Under the pieces are notes generated by a model. That model did no database searches. It saw nothing but the letters and a program-made list of their open reading frames with translations, and had not been told where the DNA came from. From positions 6,448,001 through 6,512,000 of the forward strand of contig NZ_CP053985.1 in assembly GCF_013267355.1 (NCBI RefSeq): a stretch of 64,000 nt of DNA, read 5' to 3'. Of the stretch, positions 19,045-27,398 are shown in pieces. The DNA comes from Achromobacter pestifer. GTDB lineage: Bacteria > Pseudomonadota > Gammaproteobacteria > Burkholderiales > Burkholderiaceae_B. Positions within the stretch are counted from its first letter, which is position 1; the number at the start of each line of letters is the position of its first letter. A program made the translations under genes and the position numbers.

Positions 19045-20031
19045 TCAATCCGGCTTGATGCCAGCGGACTTGATCAGCGTTTCATAGCGGCCGGCCTCCT
19101 CCTTCATGGCCGCCAGCGTGGCCTGGGGCGTGGAGCCGCGCACCAGCAGGCCGCGCGCTTCGTAGGTCTGGCGGAAGGCCGGATCCGCCGTGACCGCCGT
19201 CACCGCCTGGTTGATCCGCGCCACCAGCGCATCCGGCGTCTTGCCCGGAGCGAACAGGGTAAAGACCGTGGACGGGATGCTGCCGGCCTTGCCGCCCGCC
19301 TCCTGCAGCGTCGGCACGTCGGGCATCATGGCGGCCCGCTGCGAGGCGCCGGCGACCAGCACGCGGATCTTGCCGGCCTTGTATTGTTCCGACACCGCCA
19401 GGCCGCCCGCCATGACGCTGTCCACATCGCCCGCCATGGCCGCGGTCATGGCCGGCGCCACGCCCTTGAACGGCACATAGGTGAACTGCACGCCTTCGGC
19501 GCTGGCCAACATGGCCATGCCCAGATGGTTCACGTGGCCCTGGCCGCCGGTGCCGACGTTGATGCGCTGCGGATTGGCCCGGGCGTAATCGATGAATTCC
19601 TTGTAGGTCTTGGCCGGAAAGGCATTGCTGACCGCCACGTACAGCTGCACCTGGCCCAGGTCGGTGACCGGCTTGAAATCTTCCTGCCAACGATACGGCA
19701 CCTTGGCGTACAGAAAGGGATTGGTCTCCAGCGCCAGCCGGTCCACCATCAGCAGGGTATGGCCGTCGCCCGCCGCCTTGGCGACGTAGTCGCTGCCGAT
19801 GATGGCGTTGGCGCCGGGGCGGTTCTCCACCACCACGGTCTTGCCGCTCTCCTTGAACAGGCGGTTGCCCAGGTCGCGCGCCAGCACGTCAGGTTCGGTG
19901 CCGGGCGGATACGGCACCACGATCTTCACGGTGTCCGACGGCCAGGCCTGGGCCACGGCCTGGGCGGCCGGCAACAGCGCCAGCGCGGCCCACAATACGG
20001 GTTGCAAACAACAACGGTACGGCGATCCCAT
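19045..20031 (-). CDS. Bug-family (tripartite tricarboxylate transporter) periplasmic solute receptor
   Basis: 328 residues with a Sec signal peptide ending about AQAVAQA, then the Bug signatures WPSDTVKIVVPYPPGTEPDV, VVENRPGANAIIGSDYVAKA and MMPDVPTLQEAGG. These receptors bind carboxylates and are greatly expanded in Bordetella and relatives. No TctA/TctB membrane partner is nearby, as is common for orphan Bug genes. It is the last gene (109 bp after the sulfatase) of the minus-strand catabolic operon and may capture its substrate. Confidence 0.9.
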   Translation of the reverse strand: MGSPYRCCLQPVLWAALALLPAAQAVAQAWPSDTVKIVVPYPPGTEPDVLARDLGNRLFKESGKTVVVENRPGANAIIGSDYVAKAAGDGHTLLMVDRLALETNPFLYAKVPYRWQEDFKPVTDLGQVQLYVAVSNAFPAKTYKEFIDYARANPQRINVGTGGQGHVNHLGMAMLASAEGVQFTYVPFKGVAPAMTAAMAGDVDSVMAGGLAVSEQYKAGKIRVLVAGASQRAAMMPDVPTLQEAGGKAGSIPSTVFTLFAPGKTPDALVARINQAVTAVTADPAFRQTYEARGLLVRGSTPQATLAAMKEEAGRYETLIKSAGIKPD

Positions 20032-20139
20032 GGTACTTCCCCTTGTATATGTCGTTCCGGAAGCGTCCGGCGACTGAGTTGCCGCTACGGGCCAGGACGG
20101 ACCCGGGCGGCTGGAAATCCAGATCAGGACCGGTCCGCT

Positions 20140-21735
20140 TCACCAGCGGCCGATCAGAATGCCCATCATCCGTTCGTGCGCATGCGTGCGCTCGCGTACT
20201 TCCTCGTCGGTTTCGGTGGCGCGGCGCTTCAGGCCCTCGTGCCAATCCAGCAACGCGGAGCGCATCCGCGCCGCCACCGGCGCCATGCCCGGATCGGCGC
20301 CCAGGTCATGCAGCTCGCCCGGGTCGTCGCGCAGGTCGAACAATTGCGCCGGATAGCCCTGCCAATGCAGATACTTGTAGCGCTCGTCGCGCACCATGAG
20401 ACCGGTGCACTCGCGCTCGCCGCGTCCCAGGAACAGGCGCGCCTCGCGGTAGGCGTAGTCCAGGCTGCCCACCACGTATTCGCGCGCGGGCGGCGCCGAG
20501 TCGGACTCTCCGCGGATGCCTGGCAGCAGCGAGCGGCCCTCGATGCGGTGTTCTTGCCCCGGCAGCGCCAGCGCCTCCAGCACCGTGGGGACGATGTCGA
20601 TACATTCAACGAAAGCGTCGCTGCGCGTGCCGCGGGTCGCGTCGGCGGCGGACGCCGGGTCATGGACCAGGCAAGGCACGCGCATCGCGCTCTCGTAGAA
20701 GTACTCCTTTTCGCCCAGCCAGTGGTCGCCCAGGTGGTCGCCGTGGTCCGAGGTGAAGAGGATCAGCGTGTCCTTCAGCCTGCCGCTGCGCTCCAGGTAG
20801 TCCAGCAGCCGGCCGATCTGGTCGTCGATCTGCTTGACCAGCCCCATGTAGACCGGCCGTATGCCGCGCCAGACTTCGTCGCGGGCGAAGGACTCCGACT
20901 CTTCCAGCCGCTGGTAGGCGCCATGCACCGGATGCGGGCGTTCCCGTTCCGCCTGCGAGCGCACCGGCGGCGCGCAGTCTTCCGCGCCATACATGGCGTG
21001 GTAAGGCGCCGGCGCCTTGTACGGCCAGTGCGGCTTGATGTAGGAAAGATGCAGCGCCCAGGGCTTGTCGCCCTGCTTCTGCATGAAATCCAGGGCGCGG
21101 TCCGTGAGATAGGCCGTCTCGGAGTCGGCCGCGTCCACCCGGGCGGGCAGCGGCGCGTTGCGCATCAGCCAGCCGCTGGCGATGCTGCCGTCGGCGGCCT
21201 GGCTGCCCACCACGTAGTCTTCCCAGGGCCGTTCGCTGTCGTAGCCCCGTTCGCGCAGGTAGCGGCGGTACGGGCTGTCCTTGGCCAGTTCGAAATGGCC
21301 GTCGTAGCGCTCGATGGGCACGAAGCCGCCCTGCAGGAAACGTTGTTCGTCCTCGGACGCATAGCCTTTGCCCCGCAATCCGGCGCGGTCGGGCACGAAG
21401 TGCGTCTTGCCCAACAGGTGCAGCGGCAGTCCGGCCTGGGCCAGGTATTCACCCAGGCACCATTCGTCCACCGGATGCGGCACGCGGTTCCAGGTGACTC
21501 GGTGCGACAGCGGATAGCGGCCGGTGTAGTAGGACGCGCGCGACGGACCGCAGACGGCGGAAGTCACGTAGGCCCGGTCGTACTGGACGCCCATGCGCGC
21601 CAGCCGGTCGATGTGGGGCGTGCGCAAGGCGCCCGCCCCGCCATAACAGGACAGGTGGTCCGCGCGCAGCTGGTCGCACATGATGAACAGCACGTTGCGG
21701 ACCGGGCCGTTCCCGGTTTGGGCAGGCGCGTTCAT
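20140..21735 (-). CDS. Type-I sulfatase / alkaline-phosphatase-superfamily hydrolase
   Basis: 531 residues. The N-terminal metal motif is FIMCDQLRADHLSCYGG. The formylglycine signature CGPSR (Cys62, fitting CxPSR) is followed by ASYYTGRYP. The second metal set is LFTSDHGDHLGDHWLGEKEYF. These are the hallmarks of sulfatases activated by conversion of the Cys to formylglycine, which needs a separate maturase. There is no signal peptide, so it acts in the cytoplasm. Its start overlaps the flavin monooxygenase stop by 4 nt. A sulfate ester or, less likely, a phosphonate or phosphate ester is the substrate; the neighbours suggest an aromatic one. Confidence 0.88.
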   Translation of the reverse strand: MNAPAQTGNGPVRNVLFIMCDQLRADHLSCYGGAGALRTPHIDRLARMGVQYDRAYVTSAVCGPSRASYYTGRYPLSHRVTWNRVPHPVDEWCLGEYLAQAGLPLHLLGKTHFVPDRAGLRGKGYASEDEQRFLQGGFVPIERYDGHFELAKDSPYRRYLRERGYDSERPWEDYVVGSQAADGSIASGWLMRNAPLPARVDAADSETAYLTDRALDFMQKQGDKPWALHLSYIKPHWPYKAPAPYHAMYGAEDCAPPVRSQAERERPHPVHGAYQRLEESESFARDEVWRGIRPVYMGLVKQIDDQIGRLLDYLERSGRLKDTLILFTSDHGDHLGDHWLGEKEYFYESAMRVPCLVHDPASAADATRGTRSDAFVECIDIVPTVLEALALPGQEHRIEGRSLLPGIRGESDSAPPAREYVVGSLDYAYREARLFLGRGERECTGLMVRDERYKYLHWQGYPAQLFDLRDDPGELHDLGADPGMAPVAARMRSALLDWHEGLKRRATETDEEVRERTHAHERMMGILIGRW

Positions 21736-23426
21736 GGCTGCGCTCCGTTCAGGATGGCCCCGGGCGCGTGCGCCGGACTGCTTGCCTGCGCCACCGGCTG
21801 GCCGGCGGCCTGGGCGGCGCCCGGCACGAAGCGGGCGGCGTAGCGGCCGAGGGCGTCGGCCGCGTCCTCGCGCCGGCCCAGCGCCGCGACGTAACGGTCC
21901 GGACGCACCAGCACCCAGTCCGCGCGGGTGCGCTGGAACCAGAAGTGCAGCGCGTTTTCCGTGTCCTGCAGCACGGGCAAGGCCCCGGCTTGCAGCTCGT
22001 CGGGATCGCAGCCGCTACGCGCGCGCTGCGCCGCCACGTAGCGGCAGCCCAGCTTGTCGAGCTGCGCGCGCAGGGCCGGCGGCAGCCCGGCGCGCGGATC
22101 TCGTCGCCACCCTATCAGGGCGAAACCCGCCCCCAGCGCCTCGTCCAGGCGCTGCGTGGCGCCGTTCTCGCATTCCACCAGCGGCTGGATGAACATGCGG
22201 CCGATGCACTCGCGCTGCGTCTTGTCGGCGCTGTCGCCCACCACGCCGCGGCTATAGCGCGGCATGGGCTTGAACTTCATCTGCAGCACATAGTCGCGAA
22301 TTTTCGGAATGTTCCGGATCGACAGGAAGAACGTGTCGCGCAGCGCCGCCAGCACGGGATTGGTCTGCGACAGCATGGCGCCGAACATGTCGGCCAGCGA
22401 GATCATGGCGCGGGCATGGCTGTGGCGTTCATCGTGGTAACTCTGCAAGGCAGCCGGGTCCAGGCGGCCCTGCACGATCCAGGCCACCTTCCAGGCCAGG
22501 TTGAAGGCATCGCGCAGGCCGGCGTTCAGGCCCTGGCCGATCCAGGGCGGAGTCAGGTGCGCGGCATCGCCCGCCAGGCAGAGCCGGCCCGAGACGAAGC
22601 TGCGCGCCACCCGCGAATTGTGGGTATAGACGCGGGCGCGGATGACATTGAGCCTGGCCGGATCGGCCACATGGTGGCGCAGCAGTTCCTGCACCTTGTC
22701 CGGCTGCAGCATCTGCTCGCCGTCCTCTCCGGGAAACAGCATGAACTCCCAGCGCCGCAGGCCATAAGGCAGGCGCAGGCAGACGTAGGGGCGGCGCGGC
22801 TCGCAATGCAGCGCGGTGTAAGGCGCGTCCAGGGGATCCTGGTCGCATTCGATGACCACCCATTTGCGCGGATGCGTGTTGCCGTCGAAGGGCAATTGCA
22901 GGATGCGCTCGCGTACCGTGCTGCGCCCGCCGTCGGCGGCCAGCAGGTATTGCGCGCGGATCTCGCGCTCGGCGCCCTCGGCATCGCGCACCCGCACCGT
23001 GACGCCGCGCTCGTCCTGCGTCAGCGACAGCAGCTCCGCGCCGAGTTCCAGCGTCACATGGGGAAAGCGCCGCAGCCCGGCGCGCAGCGTCCGCTCGCCC
23101 AGCGGCTGCGAAAACAGGTTGCGGCGATACCAGCCGAACTCGCGCGTGGCCGGCAGGATCTCGGCAAAGCAGCGCTTGGTCCGCGTGTACATGCGCATGG
23201 GCACGTTCTGGATCATGTCGCGCAGCATCTCATCGGCCAGGCCCGCGCTCTGGAAGGTGCGCATGGCCTCGTCATCCAGGCCCACCGCGCGCGGATAGTC
23301 CAGCACGTCCTGGTTGCGTTCCAGCACCAGCGTTTCCACGCCATAGCTGCCCAGCAGATTGGCCAGCGTCACGCCGACCGGCCCGGCGCCCACCACCAGC
23401 ACCGGCACTTCTACGATATGCGCCAT
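21732..23426 (-). CDS. FAD-dependent aromatic-ring monooxygenase, MhpA-like
   Basis: 564 residues, the length of MhpA-type hydroxylases. The N-terminal FAD motif is VLVVGAGPVGVTLANLLGSY with ERN at the end of strand 2; the DG motif lies in LLAADGGRSTVRE, and the second flavin motif is LAGDAAHLTPPWIGQGLNAG. A thioredoxin-like C-terminal domain follows. MhpA hydroxylates 3-(3-hydroxyphenyl)propionate; relatives hydroxylate many phenols. It overlaps the sulfatase gene and is followed upstream by an alpha/beta hydrolase gene, so a ring hydroxylation then cleavage route is plausible. Confidence 0.9.
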   Translation of the reverse strand: MAHIVEVPVLVVGAGPVGVTLANLLGSYGVETLVLERNQDVLDYPRAVGLDDEAMRTFQSAGLADEMLRDMIQNVPMRMYTRTKRCFAEILPATREFGWYRRNLFSQPLGERTLRAGLRRFPHVTLELGAELLSLTQDERGVTVRVRDAEGAEREIRAQYLLAADGGRSTVRERILQLPFDGNTHPRKWVVIECDQDPLDAPYTALHCEPRRPYVCLRLPYGLRRWEFMLFPGEDGEQMLQPDKVQELLRHHVADPARLNVIRARVYTHNSRVARSFVSGRLCLAGDAAHLTPPWIGQGLNAGLRDAFNLAWKVAWIVQGRLDPAALQSYHDERHSHARAMISLADMFGAMLSQTNPVLAALRDTFFLSIRNIPKIRDYVLQMKFKPMPRYSRGVVGDSADKTQRECIGRMFIQPLVECENGATQRLDEALGAGFALIGWRRDPRAGLPPALRAQLDKLGCRYVAAQRARSGCDPDELQAGALPVLQDTENALHFWFQRTRADWVLVRPDRYVAALGRREDAADALGRYAARFVPGAAQAAGQPVAQASSPAHAPGAILNGAQP

Positions 23427-23483
23427 CTCGGCTCTCCCTTGGATTCTTGTCTTGTGCCTGGCGGGTTGCGCCTCGGGCGCGCC

Positions 23484-24326
23484 TCAGGCGCGCCGCAGGA
23501 ACCCGCCGACGGCCTGCTCGAAGGCGGCCGGCCGGTCGTCATGGATGTAATGGCCGGCGCCTTCGATCTCGACCCATTCCACGTTCGGGTTGCGCGCCGC
23601 CATGCCGCGGGCGGTCTCGGCCTGCAAATAGTCCGAACGCCCGCCGCGCACGACCAGGGTCGGACAGCCCAGCGCCTGGACCTGCGGCCACAGGTCCACC
23701 ACGCGCGCTGGATCGGGGTCCAGCCGGGTGGCGGCGATACCGGCATGGTCGTGGCGCCAGGTCCAGCCGCCCGCCCCGTCTTCCTTCAGCATGTGGCGCA
23801 GCCGTTCCTCGCGGGCGGCCTCGGTCACGCTGGGCCGCAGCGCGCGCAGGTACTCACGAGCCGCGACGATGTCGGCAAAGGACTCGGGCGTCTCGCGCAG
23901 TTCGCGCTGGATGCGCGCCGCGCCCGCGCTGCCTTCGAAGGCAGCGGGACCGGCGTCCTCGACGATCAGGCGCCGCACGCGCTGCGGGTAACGCGCGGCG
24001 AAGACGATGGCAGCGATGCCGCCCATCGAATGGCCCAGCAGGTCGAAGCGGTCCAGGCCCAGGGCGTCGGCCACGCCCGCCAGGTCGTCGACGTAGGCGT
24101 CGGTGTAGTAGTTGCGCTGCGGATCCCAGCTGCTGGCGCCGCGCCCGCGCTGGTCATAGGCCAGCACGCGGAAGTCCGGCTGCAAGGCCTGCGCGATGCC
24201 GGCGAAGGTCTCGGCGTAGCCCCGGATGCCGTGCAGCATGAACAGCGGCCGGCCTTCTTGCGGCCCCCATTCGGTCAGATGCAGGGTCATGCCGTTGACG
24301 GCGATGTCGGTGTCGCGGCGTTGCAT
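23484..24326 (-). CDS. Alpha/beta-hydrolase
   Basis: 280 residues. The oxyanion region is FMLHGIRGYAET, the nucleophile elbow GHSMGG (Ser100), the acid Asp in VVRGGRSDYL and the His in EGAGHYIH. It is similar in layout to MhpC-type C-C hydrolases and to simple esterases. In an operon with a flavin monooxygenase and a VOC protein, cleavage of a ring-fission product or hydrolysis of an ester are the main options. Confidence 0.88.
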   Translation of the reverse strand: MQRRDTDIAVNGMTLHLTEWGPQEGRPLFMLHGIRGYAETFAGIAQALQPDFRVLAYDQRGRGASSWDPQRNYYTDAYVDDLAGVADALGLDRFDLLGHSMGGIAAIVFAARYPQRVRRLIVEDAGPAAFEGSAGAARIQRELRETPESFADIVAAREYLRALRPSVTEAAREERLRHMLKEDGAGGWTWRHDHAGIAATRLDPDPARVVDLWPQVQALGCPTLVVRGGRSDYLQAETARGMAARNPNVEWVEIEGAGHYIHDDRPAAFEQAVGGFLRRA

Positions 24327-24338
24327 GTGGGCTTCCTT

Positions 24339-24941
24339 TCAGCAGAGTCCGTCTTTGCCCTGGATTTCGCTGGCAGGGATGCCGCCCAGGCGCGCATGCA
24401 GGCGGCCGCGGGTGGCGAAGGCGAAGGCGATCAGCACTTCGTCGCGGTTGGGCGCGTCGCCGAACAGCGCGGTCACGCTGTCGTAGTGCGAACGGACATA
24501 GAGCGCGTCCTTGTGCGCCAGCGGAATATCGATGACGGTGCCAGGGCCGCCGCGCTTGCCGGTGGACGGCACCCAGGCTTTGCCGCCGCCGAGTGCTGCG
24601 CGCACGGGTTCGGCGAAGATGGTGGTCAGGAGTGCGTTGCCGTGCTCGTACTCGCCGTCCGTGCCCACCACGCAGGCCTTGCCGTAGCTTTCCAGCGGCT
24701 GGCCGCCGGCCGCGGCGATGATGCGCCGGCCGAATTCCTCACCCAGCATGCCCGAAGGTTCGACGTAGCCCGACAGGTCGCGCTCGAAGCGCCCCGCATA
24801 GGGGTTGTGCAGCGCGGCCGCAATGACGATCTTGCGCAGCGGCTCGCCGTCGGCCGGTTCGCCGGTTTCGGTGGCCAGGGTGTCGTCGATCTGCAAATAC
24901 CATTTGCGGATGCGGTAGGGACCGAAGTTGGTGTTGCTCAT
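24339..24941 (-). CDS. DUF1185 (AA_synth-type) family protein
   Basis: 200 residues matching, as far as I recognise it, the DUF1185 family that databases name amino acid synthesis family protein. Seen: IRKWYLQIDDTLATETGEPA at the start, KIVIAAALHNPYAGRFERDL, GGGKAWVPSTGKRGG and IDIPLAHKDALYVRSHYDSV. The family has no firm biochemical role. Here it lies between the hydrolase and VOC genes of the operon, 12 nt from the former. The name amino acid synthesis should not be taken as a function. Confidence 0.8.
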   Translation of the reverse strand: MSNTNFGPYRIRKWYLQIDDTLATETGEPADGEPLRKIVIAAALHNPYAGRFERDLSGYVEPSGMLGEEFGRRIIAAAGGQPLESYGKACVVGTDGEYEHGNALLTTIFAEPVRAALGGGKAWVPSTGKRGGPGTVIDIPLAHKDALYVRSHYDSVTALFGDAPNRDEVLIAFAFATRGRLHARLGGIPASEIQGKDGLC

Positions 24942-24990
24942 GGATGCTCCAGAAAGTGTGGGATCAGTCAGGGATGCGCCGCGCGGGCGG

Positions 24991-25479
24991 TCAAAGAGGG
25001 TCCAGCGTCATGGGGACGCTGGGCGCGTTGTGGTCGTGCAGGACCCGCTTGCCCTCTTCGTCGCCGTGCACGGTTTCGCAGAAGAACTCGAAGCGGTGGC
25101 CGTCCGGGTCGGTGAAGTACAGGCCGTAACCGACCTTGTGGTCGGTGATCTTCACCACCTCCACGCCCTTGGCCAGCAGCATGCCGTAGAGGCGGCGCAG
25201 TTCGTCCACGTCGCCTTCGATCTCCAGGCCGTAGTGCTGCATGTTGACGGGGCCGCGGGCGGGCTCGCCTTCGGCCGCGCGGATCAGAGCGATGTCATGG
25301 TGCTTGCGCCCGAAGGACAGGAACACCCATTGCTCGCCGCGCGCGGTCTCCTGCATGCCGAGCACGGATTCGTACCAGGGCGCCGACGCGAACGGGTCGC
25401 GCACGAACAGGGCCAGATGGGTGCGCGCGATGCGCGGCCGGCGGTCTGCCGGCGCTAGCGTGGTGGTGGTGGTGGACAT
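24991..25479 (-). CDS. VOC-superfamily protein, single-module extradiol-dioxygenase-like
   Basis: 162 residues with one complete VOC metal site: His21 (THLALFVRD), His82 (MQHYGLEIEG) and Glu131 (DPDGHRFEFF). Classical type-I extradiol dioxygenases have two such modules, so this is about half size and could be a dimeric ring-cleavage dioxygenase, a glyalase-type isomerase or a lyase. Its place in an operon with a ring hydroxylase and an alpha/beta hydrolase makes ring cleavage the most attractive idea. Confidence 0.85.
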   Translation of the reverse strand: MSTTTTTLAPADRRPRIARTHLALFVRDPFASAPWYESVLGMQETARGEQWVFLSFGRKHHDIALIRAAEGEPARGPVNMQHYGLEIEGDVDELRRLYGMLLAKGVEVVKITDHKVGYGLYFTDPDGHRFEFFCETVHGDEEGKRVLHDHNAPSVPMTLDPL

Positions 25480-25498
25480 GGCGGTCTCGGGCGGGGTG

Positions 25499-26542
25499 TC
25501 AGTTGACGGACTGGGGATGCGCGGTCACGGGCGCGGCATACGGCGTCCAGGCCACGGCGGTGATTTCGCTGAAGTCGCGCCATTCCTTGAACCAGCTGCG
25601 GCCGCCGTCGGTGGAACGGAACAGATGGCCGTACTTGGTGCCGGCGAACGCCAGCCGCGGGTCGGCGGCGTGCACGCCGAAGGCCCAGAAGGTGGAATTG
25701 GGCGGCGTGTGCAGCAGCGCCGGCTGCCAGTTGCGGCCACGGTCGGATGAACGGTAGATCCTGCTGCGCGTGCCCGGGGTGCCGTCGCCGATGGCCAGCA
25801 GCAGCGTGTCGGGTTCGTCCGGCAGCGCCTGCACCGTACGGGTGTAGTACATGCCGTCAAAGCGCGACTTGGAGGCCACGCCCTCCCAGCGCCGGCCGCC
25901 GTTCTCGCTGAGATAGACGGAGTTCACGGTCAGCACCATGGCGGTCTTGGGCGCGGCGGCCGTGGCTGGCAGCACCGCGACGCAATGGATGTCGGGGTTG
26001 GCGATGGCATCGGCATTGCCCTCCTCGTCCTCGCGCGACCAGGTATCGCCGCCGTCGCGGCTGTGCCACAGCCCCCCTTCCTCGACCCCGAACCAAACCT
26101 CGCGGCCGTCGTCCGGATCCACGCAGACCGACAGGATGCGCGGGCGGTTCACGCCGCGGCAGAATTCCGGCAGTTCGGGCGACAGGCGCTGCCAGCTGGC
26201 GCCGCCGTCCACCGAACGGAACATGGCCGCGCGCGAGGGCGCGCCGGTACCTGCGTACATGCGCCGCGGATCCGTGGGGTCGATCGCCATGGCCCAGACG
26301 GTCATGCCGTTCATGGGGCTGTCGACCCGCGTGAAATGCGCGCCGCCGTCGGTGCTGACGCACATGCCGGCGTCGGCGCCGGCGAACACGCGGCGCGGAT
26401 CGGCCGGGTCCACGGCCAGGCAGCGCACCGTGCCATCGAACTCGATGGCTTCCTTCAGCCCCAGGCGGTGCCAGGTGGCGCCGTCGTCCACGCTGCGCAG
26501 TATTCCTTGGCCGGCCGTGCCGACCAGTATCGTGCCTTGCAT
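25499..26542 (-). CDS. Asp-box (BNR/Ycf48-like) beta-propeller protein
   Basis: 347 residues built of at least seven Asp-box repeats of the form S-x-D/N-x-G-x-x-W/F: SVDDGATW, STDGGAHF, SVDGGASW, SRDGGDTW, SENGGRRW, SSDRGRNW and STDGGRSW. This predicts a beta-propeller. Databases often call such proteins sialidase-like or glycosyl hydrolases, but there is no signal peptide and no sialidase Arg triad was recognised. It sits in the middle of the catabolic operon, so a cytoplasmic hydrolase, lactonase or scaffold role is possible. Confidence 0.85.
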   Translation of the reverse strand: MQGTILVGTAGQGILRSVDDGATWHRLGLKEAIEFDGTVRCLAVDPADPRRVFAGADAGMCVSTDGGAHFTRVDSPMNGMTVWAMAIDPTDPRRMYAGTGAPSRAAMFRSVDGGASWQRLSPELPEFCRGVNRPRILSVCVDPDDGREVWFGVEEGGLWHSRDGGDTWSREDEEGNADAIANPDIHCVAVLPATAAAPKTAMVLTVNSVYLSENGGRRWEGVASKSRFDGMYYTRTVQALPDEPDTLLLAIGDGTPGTRSRIYRSSDRGRNWQPALLHTPPNSTFWAFGVHAADPRLAFAGTKYGHLFRSTDGGRSWFKEWRDFSEITAVAWTPYAAPVTAHPQSVN

Positions 26543-26572
26543 ATCCAGACTCCCCGAATAAGGTTCAGCGGT

Positions 26573-27367
26573 TCAAAGAAAGATGCCGCGCGTGATGCCG
26601 CCGTCCACCCCCAGCGATTCGCCGGTGATGGCGCCCGCCCGCGGCGACGCCAGGAACAGCACCGCGTCGGCGATCTCCGCCGGCTGCAGCACCCGGCGTA
26701 TGGGCGTGGCGCGGGCATAGTTGGCCTCGACCTGGGCGGCGGTCAGCCCCTGCTTGGCGGCTTCCTTTTCGTACAGCTCGTGGATGTGGGGCGTTTCGAC
26801 CACGCCCGGATGGATCACATTGACCGTGATGCCGTGCGGACCCAGCTGGTCCGACAGGGTCTTGGTCATGTGGCAGATGGCCACGTTGCGCATGCCCGAG
26901 AGCTGCTTGCTGCCGCGCCCGGTCAGGCCGCCGATGTTGACGATGCGGCCAAAGCCGCCCTGGCGCATGTGCGGCGCGGCCGCCTTGGCGCAGCGCATAT
27001 AGCCCACCACTTTGATGTTGATGTCTTCCAGCAGGCCTTCGGGGTCGGCCTCGTCGATCTCGCTGCGCACCAGCCCGCCCGGATGGGCCGCGCCATTGAC
27101 CAGGATGTCGATGCGGCCGAAGTGTTCGGCCACGCGCTGCATCATGGCGTTGACCTGGGCGGTGTCCGACACGTCGGCCGCCACGCCCAGCACTTCCACG
27201 CCCGTGGCGCGGGTGATGTCGGCGGCCACTTCGTCCAGCTGCGCCTGGCGGCGCGCCACGATGGCCACGCGCACGCCTTCGGCCGCCAGCGCTTCGGTCA
27301 CCGCGCGCCCGATGCCCAGGCTGCCGCCCGTGACCACCGCGACTTTCCCCTTGAGTTGCAAGTCCAT
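26573..27367 (-). CDS. SDR-family protein with non-canonical active site
   Basis: 264 residues of Rossmann-fold short-chain dehydrogenase type. The cofactor motif TGGSLGIGRAV, the structural motif NGAA (NNAG equivalent) and the C-terminal GESLGVDGG are normal. The catalytic part is not: where YxxxK is expected the sequence reads SGMRN (before VAICHMTKTL), and the catalytic Ser region NISS reads NIGG. So Ser, Tyr and Lys all appear replaced. It may use another mechanism or not be an oxidoreductase at all. It lies 30 nt after the ThDP enzyme gene and 30 nt before the propeller gene. Confidence 0.85.
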   Translation of the reverse strand: MDLQLKGKVAVVTGGSLGIGRAVTEALAAEGVRVAIVARRQAQLDEVAADITRATGVEVLGVAADVSDTAQVNAMMQRVAEHFGRIDILVNGAAHPGGLVRSEIDEADPEGLLEDINIKVVGYMRCAKAAAPHMRQGGFGRIVNIGGLTGRGSKQLSGMRNVAICHMTKTLSDQLGPHGITVNVIHPGVVETPHIHELYEKEAAKQGLTAAQVEANYARATPIRRVLQPAEIADAVLFLASPRAGAITGESLGVDGGITRGIFL

Positions 27368-27398
27368 GCTTTGATGCTCCTTGTATATATGGCGGCGC

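Noticed and set aside
18871..21843. Long open frame on + strand opposite the Bug receptor and sulfatase genes
   Set aside because: It is the antisense shadow of two well-recognised genes in GC-rich DNA and has no domain or ribosome site.
21768..25115. 1115-codon open frame on + strand
   Set aside because: It runs antisense through four convincing genes of the catabolic operon; the Gln/Arg/Ala/His-rich translation is typical of a shadow frame.
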